Shown in pieces: positions 17,819 through 25,303 of a stretch of DNA of 64,000 bases. Within the stretch, counting starts at the first letter, position 1. Every line of letters starts with the position of its first letter. The DNA comes from CAWFKW01 sp963816535 (lineage in GTDB: Bacteria; Bacteroidota; Ignavibacteria; Tepidaquicellales; OLB5). The notes beneath the pieces are model-generated. The model searched no databases, was not told the origin of the DNA, and worked only from the letters and a program-made list of their open reading frames with translations. A program made the position numbers and the translations under genes. The stretch spans positions 930,001 to 994,000 of the forward strand of contig CAWFKW010000003.1 of NCBI GenBank assembly GCA_963816535.1, in the 5' to 3' direction.

Positions 17819-18637
17819 TCATTGACCCGTAACCTTAAAAATAACCGCCCTGCTAGGAGCTGCGTCGCTTACAAAATCAGGGATCTGTATACTTAGCATG
17901 TACTGCCCGTCCGGGATCTCATCCGGAACATAGATCATTTCGGTTATTGTTTTCATCGAATGGCTGCCGCTGTTAACATCATGACTGCCCTGCCGCACGT
18001 TCCAGTAAATATGATGAGCGGAAAGTTTCCCTTCGTCAAATGCTCTGTCGATCGAAGGTATATCCACAAGCAAATGTTTAACGTTAAGAACAGAAATATA
18101 TTCCATTGCCTCAATCGAAAAAAACGGCGTTTGGCGCCCGGCATAATTCCTGGATTTCTTTGAATCATCATTCGGCAATGTTCTGATAATTAATCCCTCA
18201 ACAAAATTTTTGTCAGATCTATTGAGGGCCCCAAAAATAGAGTTCTTTGTAATCAAAAGATCATCTTCTTTTTTTTGAGGTGAGTAACTTTCGGATGAGC
18301 GCATTGCATTCTCAGGTGTAACTGTGATCAGCGCCGCAGGAATAAAAACGTCTTTTAAAACTTCGTGAATGGAAATCCTATCATCGGAAATATGCCCCAC
18401 GCACTCGGTGTGTGTGCCGTTGCAGTGAGGGGTCAACCTCAGCTCTTCAAAATTGCAGCTCCCGCCGCGCCGTGTATCGCCAATAAAATCGGCCATCTCG
18501 CAAGCTTTTGATGATGCCATATCCGCATCATATATATTTGGCTGTGCGCCGTTGAATATGAGCGGGATCGAAATATCTATTGGGTCACGAGTGTTAATTT
18601 TGAAATTCCGGAGCCCAAATTTGAAACTAATTTCCAT
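17819..18637 (-). CDS. kynB: Kynurenine formamidase (cyclase family)
   Basis: 272 residues from ATG 18637; the frame continues to a TTG at 18649. HCNGTHTECVGH near residue 80 matches the HxGTHxDxxxH metal-binding signature of the cyclase/KynB family (here Glu replaces the usual Asp). A second His-containing segment (LSAHHIYWNVRQGSHDVNSGSH) lies near the C-terminus. It hydrolyses N-formylkynurenine to kynurenine and formate. First gene of the operon running to kmo, which supports KynB over other cyclase-family activities. Slightly longer than typical KynB (about 210), so function rests partly on context. Confidence 0.8.
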   Translation of the reverse strand: MEISFKFGLRNFKINTRDPIDISIPLIFNGAQPNIYDADMASSKACEMADFIGDTRRGGSCNFEELRLTPHCNGTHTECVGHISDDRISIHEVLKDVFIPAALITVTPENAMRSSESYSPQKKEDDLLITKNSIFGALNRSDKNFVEGLIIRTLPNDDSKKSRNYAGRQTPFFSIEAMEYISVLNVKHLLVDIPSIDRAFDEGKLSAHHIYWNVRQGSHDVNSGSHSMKTITEMIYVPDEIPDGQYMLSIQIPDFVSDAAPSRAVIFKVTGQ

Positions 18638-18735
18638 ATTTAGGGGCAAATTAAGAAATAGAAACGAGAACTTATAGGTATTAGCTGAAGAATAATTATA
18701 GATTAAATCCCGTAATTTTATTATTTTGCAGGCTT

Positions 18736-19335
18736 ATGATATCAAGAATAATATCCGTTATATGTATTCCTCTGCTGATGGTCTCAGACTACTACCTGAC
18801 GCTGCTGGGCAAGAAGCTAAGGGATAATGTATATCTTCAGCATATATCCACTGAAGAATATGAGCTTAACCCTGCATGGCAAAAAGACATCAACAAATTC
18901 AGAATGTTCAACTATAAACATATACTCTCGGTTATACTTGTTACAGGGTATTATTATTTTGTTTCTCTGCTGTTAAGCGACTCATGGTATTACGGCGTGT
19001 ACGGCGCACTTTTTACCATGTATGCATATGTTATAATGAGACATCTTAACAATATTTTGATTTACACGTATGCGAATAAGAATCCGGATCTTTTTTCCGG
19101 AAAGGCAGTGATCGGCCACCTGTTTAGTTTGTATTTGTCCAAATACCAGTCTTTTACATATTCTGTATTCTTCCTGGCGCTATTCGCATGGAGCCGGTCC
19201 TGGTTTATCTTCGGAGGCGCGATTGGGCTGGGGCTTCTTGGTTTAACAAATATAAGATGGATAAGAGCATATAAGAAAAAGGCGCTCAAAAAGAGCGCCG
19301 GACTATTGCCTCATAATGAAAGTCAAGCCCCATGA
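18736..19335 (+). CDS. Integral membrane protein of unknown function (199 aa)
   Basis: Five or so hydrophobic helices (residues 3-25, 62-82, 87-108, 125-150 and 158-175) and a Lys-rich C-terminus. There is no signature I can assign; the N-terminal DYYLTLLGKKLRD and central NPAWQKDINK are distinctive. It stands alone on the plus strand, divergent from kynB and convergent with the ACMS decarboxylase gene, whose last 13 bases it overlaps. The codons for its KKKALKKSAG tail also encode the minus-strand terminator at 19276-19299. Confidence 0.75.
   Translation: MISRIISVICIPLLMVSDYYLTLLGKKLRDNVYLQHISTEEYELNPAWQKDINKFRMFNYKHILSVILVTGYYYFVSLLLSDSWYYGVYGALFTMYAYVIMRHLNNILIYTYANKNPDLFSGKAVIGHLFSLYLSKYQSFTYSVFFLALFAWSRSWFIFGGAIGLGLLGLTNIRWIRAYKKKALKKSAGLLPHNESQAP
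19276..19299 (-). terminator. Intrinsic terminator of the nbaC-SDR-ACMSD operon, inside the convergent gene
   Basis: On the minus strand GGCGCTC, a five-T loop and GAGCGCC form a perfect 7-bp stem followed by TTTTTCTTAT. It lies 24 nt past the ACMSD stop (19323) but within the last codons of the plus-strand membrane-protein gene. Confidence 0.85.
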
Positions 19336-20351
19336 TGCTCTTTCAGAATTGAATCCGGCAATCCTAAAAACTCCAATGCATTTTTCCAGAGCAGTTTTTC
19401 CTTCACCCCGTTACTTAATTCAGCCATTGATTCAATCAATTTGCCGGGTTCATGCTCGCCCAGCGGGAACGGGTAATCGGAACCCATAACTATATTATCT
19501 TCTCCCATTAAGGCAATAAGAAATTCGAGCGAAAGCTCATCATGCACAAGCGAATCAAGATAAAATTTGCCCAGATAATTGCGCGGGTTGACCGTGTTTC
19601 TTGTAGCGACTAAGTCCGGGCGAACGTTAAATCCGTGTTCTATCCTTCCCAAAGTAAACGGGAACGAACCGCCGCCATGCGCAAAACAAACCCGAAGTTT
19701 TTTGAGCCTTTCAAACACACCGCCGAATATCATGGAACAAATTGCAAGTGCGGTTTCAGCCGGCATGCCAACCAGCCAAGGAAGCCAGTATTGGGGCATC
19801 CTGTCTTTGCCCAGCATATCCCATGGATGAATAAACACCGCGGCGCCTAGCTCCTGGGCCGCTTCGAAAATTTCTATAACGCCCTCATCATCAAGATTCC
19901 TTCCGTGGATATGCGTTCCAATTTCTACACCGGCCATATCTAACTGATTCATGCATCTCTCAAGTTCCTTTAGGGCAAGCTTCGTATCCTGCATGGGCAG
20001 CGTTCCAAGGCCAATGAACCTGTCCGGATTGTCTCTTACAACTCCTGCTATGTGGTCGTTCAGATACCTGGATAAGTCAAATGTCGCCTCAGGCTTCGCC
20101 CAGTAATTGAACATCACAGGAACAGTTGAAAGTACCTGCATGTTCACGCCCTTGTGGCTGCATTCCTTAATCCTCACCTTTTCATCCCATGAGTTATCCT
20201 CGATCTCACGGAACAGCTTGTCGCCTATCATCAATTTGGCGCAGCATGGCTTGTGATGCTCAATCGTGACAAATCCGTGAGTGTTGTACTTTGCGTTCAG
20301 GTCCGGCCAGTTTTTCGGAAGTATATGTGTATGAACGTCTATCTTATTCAA
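19323..20351 (-). CDS. 2-amino-3-carboxymuconate-6-semialdehyde decarboxylase (ACMSD)
   Basis: 342 residues, amidohydrolase superfamily. VHTHILP at residues 6-12 gives the HxH zinc ligands. FIHPWDMLGKDRMPQYWLPWLVGMPAET near 175 and FAHGGGSFPF near 225 supply further His ligands. NIVMGSDYPFPLGE near 290 carries the metal Asp. It decarboxylates ACMS to 2-aminomuconate semialdehyde, steering flux away from quinolinate and NAD. Third gene of an operon with nbaC and an SDR; a palindromic repeat lies in the 100-bp gap to the SDR. Confidence 0.95.
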   Translation of the reverse strand: MNKIDVHTHILPKNWPDLNAKYNTHGFVTIEHHKPCCAKLMIGDKLFREIEDNSWDEKVRIKECSHKGVNMQVLSTVPVMFNYWAKPEATFDLSRYLNDHIAGVVRDNPDRFIGLGTLPMQDTKLALKELERCMNQLDMAGVEIGTHIHGRNLDDEGVIEIFEAAQELGAAVFIHPWDMLGKDRMPQYWLPWLVGMPAETALAICSMIFGGVFERLKKLRVCFAHGGGSFPFTLGRIEHGFNVRPDLVATRNTVNPRNYLGKFYLDSLVHDELSLEFLIALMGEDNIVMGSDYPFPLGEHEPGKLIESMAELSNGVKEKLLWKNALEFLGLPDSILKEHHGA

Positions 20352-20373
20352 TTTGAGAATTTGAAGTTTTTTG

Positions 20374-20413
20374 TCATTCCCCTGCCTACGGCAGGCAGCG
20401 AAAGCGGGAATCC
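20374..20413. repeat. REP-like palindromic element
   Basis: An outer ATTCCC/GGGAAT stem (20376-20381 with 20406-20411) encloses an inner CCTGCC-TAC-GGCAGG hairpin (20381-20395), an insertion in the widespread ATTCCCGCTTTCGCGGGAAT type of palindrome. It lies between the SDR and ACMSD genes of one operon. Confidence 0.6.
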
Positions 20414-20441
20414 AGAAATCTCTTTACTCGTCATATTTCGC

Positions 20442-20462
20442 AATTCGTAATTATTAATTCTG
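20442..20462. repeat. Short heptamer array overlapping the SDR stop codon
   Basis: Three 7-nt units AATTCGT, AATTATT and AATTCTG at 20442-20462. The SDR stop codon (20454-20456) lies inside the second and third units. Confidence 0.55.
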
Positions 20463-21230
20463 CCTGTTCAGCCATTTTGTAACTGCCGTCGTTACAAATC
20501 TCGGCATGAACCTGGTTGATTGTATGCTGAGCTTGTTCATAAATCCGGGTATCACAACTGCCTTACCCTTCATCAGGGCACTGTATCCTTTCCAGGCAAC
20601 CGCTTCCGGCGTCATGACGCTTTGCGCTTTATGCAGCATTGAATTTCCCGTCCCGGCTCTTTTCTGAAAACCGGTTAAAGTTGGTCCGGGGCAAAGGCAG
20701 GTGACTGTAACGCCGGTTCCTTTCAACTCGCTTGCAAGCGCTTCGGAAAATGAAAGCACGAACGCTTTGGATGCGTAATATATAGCCATGAACGCTCCCG
20801 GCACAAACGCCGCTGTGGAGGCGATATTCAAAATCTTCCCTCTTCCTCTTTTCAGCATTCCGGGCAGCGCCAGTTTGGTAAGCGTTACCAATGCTGTATC
20901 ATTCAAAGCCATCATATCCAGTTCAACGCCCAGGTCAGTCTCAGCGAATTTACCGTTGCCGCCGAATCCCGCATTATTAACCAGTACGTCTATCTCTGCA
21001 TTGTTTTGGATTGCTTCCGCAAACACCTCTGAAGCTGATGAGGCAACAGAAAGGTCCACCTGTATAACTTTTACATCAACGTTATACTTACTCCGGAATT
21101 CCCCGGAAATACTCTCCAGCTTAGCTTTATCCCTTGCAACAAGTATCAGGCTATATTTATCCGCTGCGAACAGCTTCGCGAGCTCATACCCAATTCCGCC
21201 CGACGCGCCGGTTATCAGTACCGAAGGCAT
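20454..21230 (-). CDS. Short-chain dehydrogenase/reductase in the kynurenine operon
   Basis: 258 residues. VLITGASGGIGYELAKLF at residues 4-21 is the TGxxxGxG nucleotide motif; NNAGFGG near 85 and AIYYASKAF near 155 give the catalytic YxxxK. Classical SDR, NADP-type likely from the basic residue after strand 2 (VARDKAKLE). Starts 3 nt after the nbaC stop and is followed by ACMSD, so it is co-transcribed with two kynurenine enzymes. No kynurenine step needs a classical SDR, so its substrate is unknown. Confidence 0.88.
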   Translation of the reverse strand: MPSVLITGASGGIGYELAKLFAADKYSLILVARDKAKLESISGEFRSKYNVDVKVIQVDLSVASSASEVFAEAIQNNAEIDVLVNNAGFGGNGKFAETDLGVELDMMALNDTALVTLTKLALPGMLKRGRGKILNIASTAAFVPGAFMAIYYASKAFVLSFSEALASELKGTGVTVTCLCPGPTLTGFQKRAGTGNSMLHKAQSVMTPEAVAWKGYSALMKGKAVVIPGFMNKLSIQSTRFMPRFVTTAVTKWLNRQN

Positions 21231-21233
21231 TAC

Positions 21234-21749
21234 TTATTTCTTTTCGGGAGGATTCATTACGGCGCCGCATTTTTTGCATGTTCTTTTTTCATTATCGTTC
21301 CAGAACCTGTCAAAAATCGGCGGCAGCTGGGTGACTATATTATCCACTTTCACAAATTCTTCGTATAGTCTGTTGCCGCAATTCTCGCAATACCACTGGA
21401 AGCCGTCAAGCTCGTCCGCGTCCCGCTTTCTCTCGATTACAAGCCCTATAGTATTAGCGGGCCTTTGCGGAGAGTGCGGCACGCCTGGCGGGAGGTAAAA
21501 CATGTCACCTTCTTTTATATGAATATCACGGGGCTTGCCGTCTTCAATTATCTTAACGACAATGTCCCCCTCGACCTGGTAAAAGAACTCGGCCCCTTCG
21601 TCATAGTGGTAATCTTTCCGGGCGTTGGGTCCGCCCACTACCATAACTATCAGGTCGCCGTCCACCATGCATTTATTTCCAACAGGCGGTTTTAACAAAT
21701 GCCTGTTTTCCTCGATCCACTTTTTAAAATTAAATGTTTGCAGCGCCAT
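21234..21749 (-). CDS. nbaC: 3-hydroxyanthranilate 3,4-dioxygenase
   Basis: 171 residues, cupin fold. NARKDYHYDEGAEFFYQVEGD near residue 42-60 gives His and Glu iron ligands; PPGVPHSPQRP near 90-100 gives the second His. The C-terminal CENCG and CKKCG pairs (about 121-124 and 158-161) form the rubredoxin-like metal site typical of the bacterial and fungal subclass. Opens the ring of 3-hydroxyanthranilate to ACMS. First gene of the nbaC-SDR-ACMSD operon. Confidence 0.96.
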   Translation of the reverse strand: MALQTFNFKKWIEENRHLLKPPVGNKCMVDGDLIVMVVGGPNARKDYHYDEGAEFFYQVEGDIVVKIIEDGKPRDIHIKEGDMFYLPPGVPHSPQRPANTIGLVIERKRDADELDGFQWYCENCGNRLYEEFVKVDNIVTQLPPIFDRFWNDNEKRTCKKCGAVMNPPEKK

Positions 21750-21765
21750 AAATTAGGCCTCCTGG

Positions 21766-21812
21766 TGTCTGTCAGACCGCTTACAACCGCCCTGGCGGTC
21801 TGCGGGCAGACA
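21766..21812. repeat. REP-like element, downstream flank of the RAYT gene
   Basis: TCAGACCGC (21772-21780) and GCGGGCAGAC (21802-21811) are the inverse complements of words at 22447-22455 and 22432-22441 on the other side of the transposase gene. Locally CAGACCGC (21773-21780) also pairs with GCGGTCTG (21795-21802). Confidence 0.7.
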
Positions 21813-21820
21813 GATATTAT

Positions 21821-22381
21821 TTAAAAAATATTCTTGATTAGATTTTCATCCAGCCCTAAATAAGACCATTCATAAAACTCTTTCGTATCTTCAAATGACA
21901 GTAATTCAAGACAAGTCGAAATATTACATAATGAATTGCTTCTTAAACCGGCATAATCCCTAAATGAAGAGAATTCCCAATCTTCGAGCTTATCAACCAA
22001 TCTAGCTTTACATGGATTTTGATGAATGTATCGAAGACAAGTATTTAAGTATGGGATATTTGTCCCCAATGACTTTGCTTTAGTTTTCTTTTGAAAAATA
22101 CTACCGGTTCTTTCCTCCTGCTTATTTATACCCTGGCTGTAAGAACTCAGGATTAATGCAAACGAACCGATAGCCTTCTTGTTATCCAAAGATTCTTTAC
22201 TCAAAGCCAGTAAGAGGAAATGATTTGGCATTAAACAATAAGCAAGTAATTCAAAATGAATCAGGAAATGATCTTTTAGTTTATTTAAGAAATATATATA
22301 ATTTTTATGATTGAAAAAGATCTTATCCCTGTTGTTTCCTCTGTTATAAATATGATAAATTGCGTTGCCGACAAATCTCAT
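21821..22381 (-). CDS. REP-associated tyrosine transposase (RAYT, Y1_Tnp/IS200-like), probably impaired
   Basis: 186 residues. YHIYNRGNNRDKIFF (9-23), AYCLMPNH (47-54), SYSQGINK (80-87) and GSIFQKK are RAYT landmarks; Tyr81 is the expected nucleophile. The HUH motif reads His54-Phe-Leu56: the second histidine, usually present as HxH, is leucine (codon 22214-22216). Such enzymes mobilise REP palindromes through single-stranded intermediates. Inverted copies of one palindromic word pair flank the gene at 21766-21812 and 22431-22455, as expected for a RAYT unit. The missing His suggests loss of metal binding or domestication. Confidence 0.85.
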   Translation of the reverse strand: MRFVGNAIYHIYNRGNNRDKIFFNHKNYIYFLNKLKDHFLIHFELLAYCLMPNHFLLLALSKESLDNKKAIGSFALILSSYSQGINKQEERTGSIFQKKTKAKSLGTNIPYLNTCLRYIHQNPCKARLVDKLEDWEFSSFRDYAGLRSNSLCNISTCLELLSFEDTKEFYEWSYLGLDENLIKNIF

Positions 22382-22430
22382 AAAACGACTAATTTATAAT
22401 TCTCAAACCGCAATGGATACCTAAGTTAAC

Positions 22431-22455
22431 CGTCTGCCCGCTTAAAGCGGTCTGA
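22431..22455. repeat. REP-like element, upstream flank of the RAYT gene
   Basis: GTCTGCCCGC (22432-22441) and GCGGTCTGA (22447-22455) match, in inverted orientation, the words on the far side of the transposase gene. The CCGC-TTAAA-GCGG core forms a short hairpin. Confidence 0.65.
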
Positions 22456-22476
22456 AGGGCATTCGAAGCCTCAATT

Positions 22477-23028
22477 TCACTTCTTCAAACCGTTCCTTAC
22501 GTTACTGGCCTGCCAAAGATGCCGCCTTTGATGCGCCGCGTTAATTCTGAACATTATATAAACAGGAAACCTGATCATGTCAGTCGCAGGAGAAGGGATC
22601 TTAACCTTGCCGATATTAACCCCATCCGATCTTTTCAGAAGCTCGATGTATTTATCTTTCAAAGCGATAAAGTCATTCACGGCTTTCTCCACAGGAATAT
22701 TCGATTTAGGAGTCCATTTTCCCGGCGCTTTTAAGCCGCGTTTTACGGGAGGTTCAACATTCTTAATGAATGTTTTAGCAAGCCAGCCCGTCTTGAATGC
22801 TCCGTTTGAGACAAGTTTCTTATCCAGCGCCTTATTTATACCTCCTTCGATCTGCGCGGTATAATCAGTATCTGTTACGTTCAGGTGGTCAAGGCATTCG
22901 CCGATTGACCAGCCGCCGCCCGACGGGCGTTCATTGAATTGTTCCGTGGTAATTCCGGAAACGAGTTCATTCATAACCCGTTTTGAATCTTCAAACTGTT
23001 CAATAAGCTCCGCAAGCTGCGTATTCAT
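22477..23028 (-). CDS. DinB family protein
   Basis: 183 residues, four-helix bundle composition. WSIGECLDHLNVTDTDYTAQI (about 41-61) gives the first conserved His, and NAAHQRRHLWQASNVRN near the C-terminus supplies the paired histidines, matching the three-His metal site of DinB/YfiT-like proteins. Members include metal-dependent thiol transferases and many of unknown role. It lies 14 nt downstream of the DUF899 gene on the same strand, so the two are probably co-transcribed. Confidence 0.85.
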   Translation of the reverse strand: MNTQLAELIEQFEDSKRVMNELVSGITTEQFNERPSGGGWSIGECLDHLNVTDTDYTAQIEGGINKALDKKLVSNGAFKTGWLAKTFIKNVEPPVKRGLKAPGKWTPKSNIPVEKAVNDFIALKDKYIELLKRSDGVNIGKVKIPSPATDMIRFPVYIMFRINAAHQRRHLWQASNVRNGLKK

Positions 23029-23042
23029 TTTTACTTAAGTTA

Positions 23043-23639
23043 TTACTCTTTTACTTCGGCGTTTTTTGGAAGCATGTCAAAGAAATGCCACGCGCTGCAG
23101 AAATCGTCTCCCGGACCGAAATATGTTTTTGTAACCCTTGTTATTTTTCCGTCGCTGTGTTTATGAAAAACCGATGCGCCGGGCCAGTAAGAGCCCGTGT
23201 CTGTAACGTAACCCATGTCTTTAATGAATTCTGAACCCTGGCCTGAATACATGTTAAATTTCCAGCCGCGCTCAGCCGAAAAAGCTTTTTGCACATCAGG
23301 CGCGTCGGGCGAGACAACCGCAAAAGCAGATTTTCGTTCGATGAAATATGAAATGCCGCTGAAACCATCAGCCCATAGGGTGCAATATGAACATGACTTT
23401 CCCATATTATGAACAACTATCAGGTTCTTTTTATCGCCGAACATTTCGGAGAGCTTAACATCTCTTCCATCCCTGTCTTTGAAAACATAATCCTGTACAT
23501 CCATCTTAGCCTGTTTGGACAGAATCTTGTGCATCCTGCCGCGTGTCTTCTTCATATCATTTTCAAGCTCTGCATATTTCTGCTCGAACTTCTGAAGACT
23601 GTTCTTCTTTGTCTTTTTGGATTTTTCTTTCTTGCTCAT
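23043..23639 (-). CDS. DUF899-family thioredoxin-like protein
   Basis: 198 residues. The N-terminal 35 residues are Lys/Glu-rich coiled coil. From about residue 50 a thioredoxin-like fold follows: VFKDRDGRDVKLSEMFGDKKNLIVVHNMGKSCSYCTLWADGF, with the CSYC pair matching the CPSC-type motif of DUF899 proteins. The C-terminal GPGDDFCSAWHFFDMLP is also family-like. The reaction is unknown; a peroxiredoxin/thioredoxin-type redox role is likely. Confidence 0.8.
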   Translation of the reverse strand: MSKKEKSKKTKKNSLQKFEQKYAELENDMKKTRGRMHKILSKQAKMDVQDYVFKDRDGRDVKLSEMFGDKKNLIVVHNMGKSCSYCTLWADGFSGISYFIERKSAFAVVSPDAPDVQKAFSAERGWKFNMYSGQGSEFIKDMGYVTDTGSYWPGASVFHKHSDGKITRVTKTYFGPGDDFCSAWHFFDMLPKNAEVKE

Positions 23640-24047
23640 TTTAAATCACTCGGTGCCCCCGTTTCGGGAGCGTTATTAAGAAACAAATACTGAATTTATT
23701 GGATTAATTTAAAATATAGATAAGTTATTGATTTTACCATACCAAATAATGTGGTTTTGTGAATTTCGGTAATTTACCAGAACGGTTTTATACAAGTGAA
23801 CCGGATTAACTGCATGCTGCATCAGACTGGTATTCTCTTTTTTGTCATATTTTTCAACTATTTTCAATAATAATTTTTAAGAACATTTATTAACATTCTA
23901 TTTAAGTTAGTTCTTTAGGAACGTAACTTTTTAACTTAATTCTAACACGAATATAGGCTTTTAACTCCCTTCTGTTTTTAGTAGATTTGTAACCTTGCAT
24001 CCCAAAACAATTGAATCTTAACAGTTCTTTTTAACAGGAAATAATAT
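23640..24047. other. Non-coding divergent promoter region (about 408 bp)
   Basis: AT-rich spacer between the DUF899 operon (-) and the esterase gene (+). TTAACAGGAAATAATAT before the ATG at 24048 provides a weak AGGA ribosome-binding site. I see no repeat array, RNA gene or credible small gene. Confidence 0.5.
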
Positions 24048-24785
24048 ATGCATAAAGAAATTCATAAGTGGTGGAGCTCTAACCTTAACAGAGATATGGA
24101 AACTGCGGTTTACGGAACAGGCGGCAGGTACGCACTATTAATGTTCCCAACCGCTGCGGCAGACTACCTTGAATACGAAAGATTCCAGTTGATCGATTCT
24201 ATTTCACCTTTTATCAACAGCGGAAAGGTAAGAGCGTTTTCTATAAACAGCATTAACAGCGAAAGCTGGCTTAACGACGATGCGCACCCGGAATATAAAT
24301 CGATCAGGCATACGCAGTTTAACGATTATGTTACAAACGAAGTAGTCCCGTTCATTAAAACCCTGTGCGGCGATTCAGTCGAAATAATCACAACCGGCGC
24401 TTCGTTTGGCGCTCTGCACGCTGCAAATTCTTTTTTCCGCAGGCCGGACCTGTTCGCGGGCACTATCGCAATGAGCGGCTCGTACGATCTTAAAGATTAT
24501 GCAAAAGGATATTTTGACGATAACGTTTACTTTAATTCGCCCGTCGATTATCTTTCAAACCTCAACGACGAAAATATTCTGAACCAGATAAAAAGCAAAA
24601 AACATATTTATATTACTACGGGACAGGGCAGTTACGAAAATCCCGAGGCTTCAAAAAATCTTTCCAATGTGCTTAATTCTAAGGGGATAAATCATGAACT
24701 TGACCTGTGGGGATATGACATCCCTCATGACTGGCCTTCATGGCGAAAAATGCTTCCGTATTTCCTGGACAGCAAGCTGAACTAA
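24048..24785 (+). CDS. Esterase-family alpha/beta hydrolase
   Basis: 245 residues, no signal peptide. TTGASFGALHAANSFFRRPDLFAG near residue 122 carries the nucleophile Ser in a GxSxG elbow (GASFG). YITTGQGSYENPEA near 185 lies by the acid, and DIPHDWPSWRKMLPYF at the C-terminus provides the catalytic His. This matches the PF00756 putative-esterase family (esterase D/antigen 85-like), which includes deacylases and S-formylglutathione hydrolases. Monocistronic and convergent with the lipoprotein operon. Confidence 0.82.
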   Translation: MHKEIHKWWSSNLNRDMETAVYGTGGRYALLMFPTAAADYLEYERFQLIDSISPFINSGKVRAFSINSINSESWLNDDAHPEYKSIRHTQFNDYVTNEVVPFIKTLCGDSVEIITTGASFGALHAANSFFRRPDLFAGTIAMSGSYDLKDYAKGYFDDNVYFNSPVDYLSNLNDENILNQIKSKKHIYITTGQGSYENPEASKNLSNVLNSKGINHELDLWGYDIPHDWPSWRKMLPYFLDSKLN

Positions 24786-24795
24786 CACAGTTTGT

Positions 24796-25287
24796 TCAGA
24801 ACAGCTTTACCTTTGTTCTCCTGAACTGAGAGCCGTCAAATATGTCTCCCATTAATATTTCGCCACGCACCTTCAGGTACGGTTCCTTCACTTCTTTTGG
24901 AATGTCAAATACTAAAGCCGCCGACTCAGTTTCTCCCGCCGGAGTAAAATGTTTGGTCTTCTGAACAAATAATTTTTCTTTTGCCAGCTCATTCTCCGGT
25001 TCGTTCAGGTTCTCATGCTCCTTCCCGTTTTCATCAACAATGTATGCAATGCTGTTTTCCCAGATATGATTCACGCGCTTCGCCCTGTTTTCAACTCTGA
25101 AAGTAATTATATAAAATGTACCTCTGGCCTTTATTGCCCCGATCGAATCCGCCATCTCAACGCTTTGAACGGAATATTCAAAATCATCATGATGTATGTT
25201 CTGCTTCAGGCCAATCACTTTCTCCTCCTTTGAACATGAGCTGAGAAATAACATTACTATTAGCGAACAGAAGATCCTGATTTTCAT
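24796..25287 (-). CDS. Lipoprotein, DUF4352-like
   Basis: 163 residues. Residues 1-18 form a lipoprotein signal ending LSSC (Cys18). The mature domain (FEYSVQSVEMADSIG, then TFYIITFRVENRAKR, then EKLFVQKTKHFTPAGETESAALVFDIPKEV) matches the beta-sandwich pattern of DUF4352/Telo-type extracellular lipoproteins. Last gene of the membrane-protein operon starting at 27777, 16 nt after the DUF4173 gene. Confidence 0.7.
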   Translation of the reverse strand: MKIRIFCSLIVMLFLSSCSKEEKVIGLKQNIHHDDFEYSVQSVEMADSIGAIKARGTFYIITFRVENRAKRVNHIWENSIAYIVDENGKEHENLNEPENELAKEKLFVQKTKHFTPAGETESAALVFDIPKEVKEPYLKVRGEILMGDIFDGSQFRRTKVKLF

Positions 25288-25303
25288 GACGTATATTTGA
25301 AAG

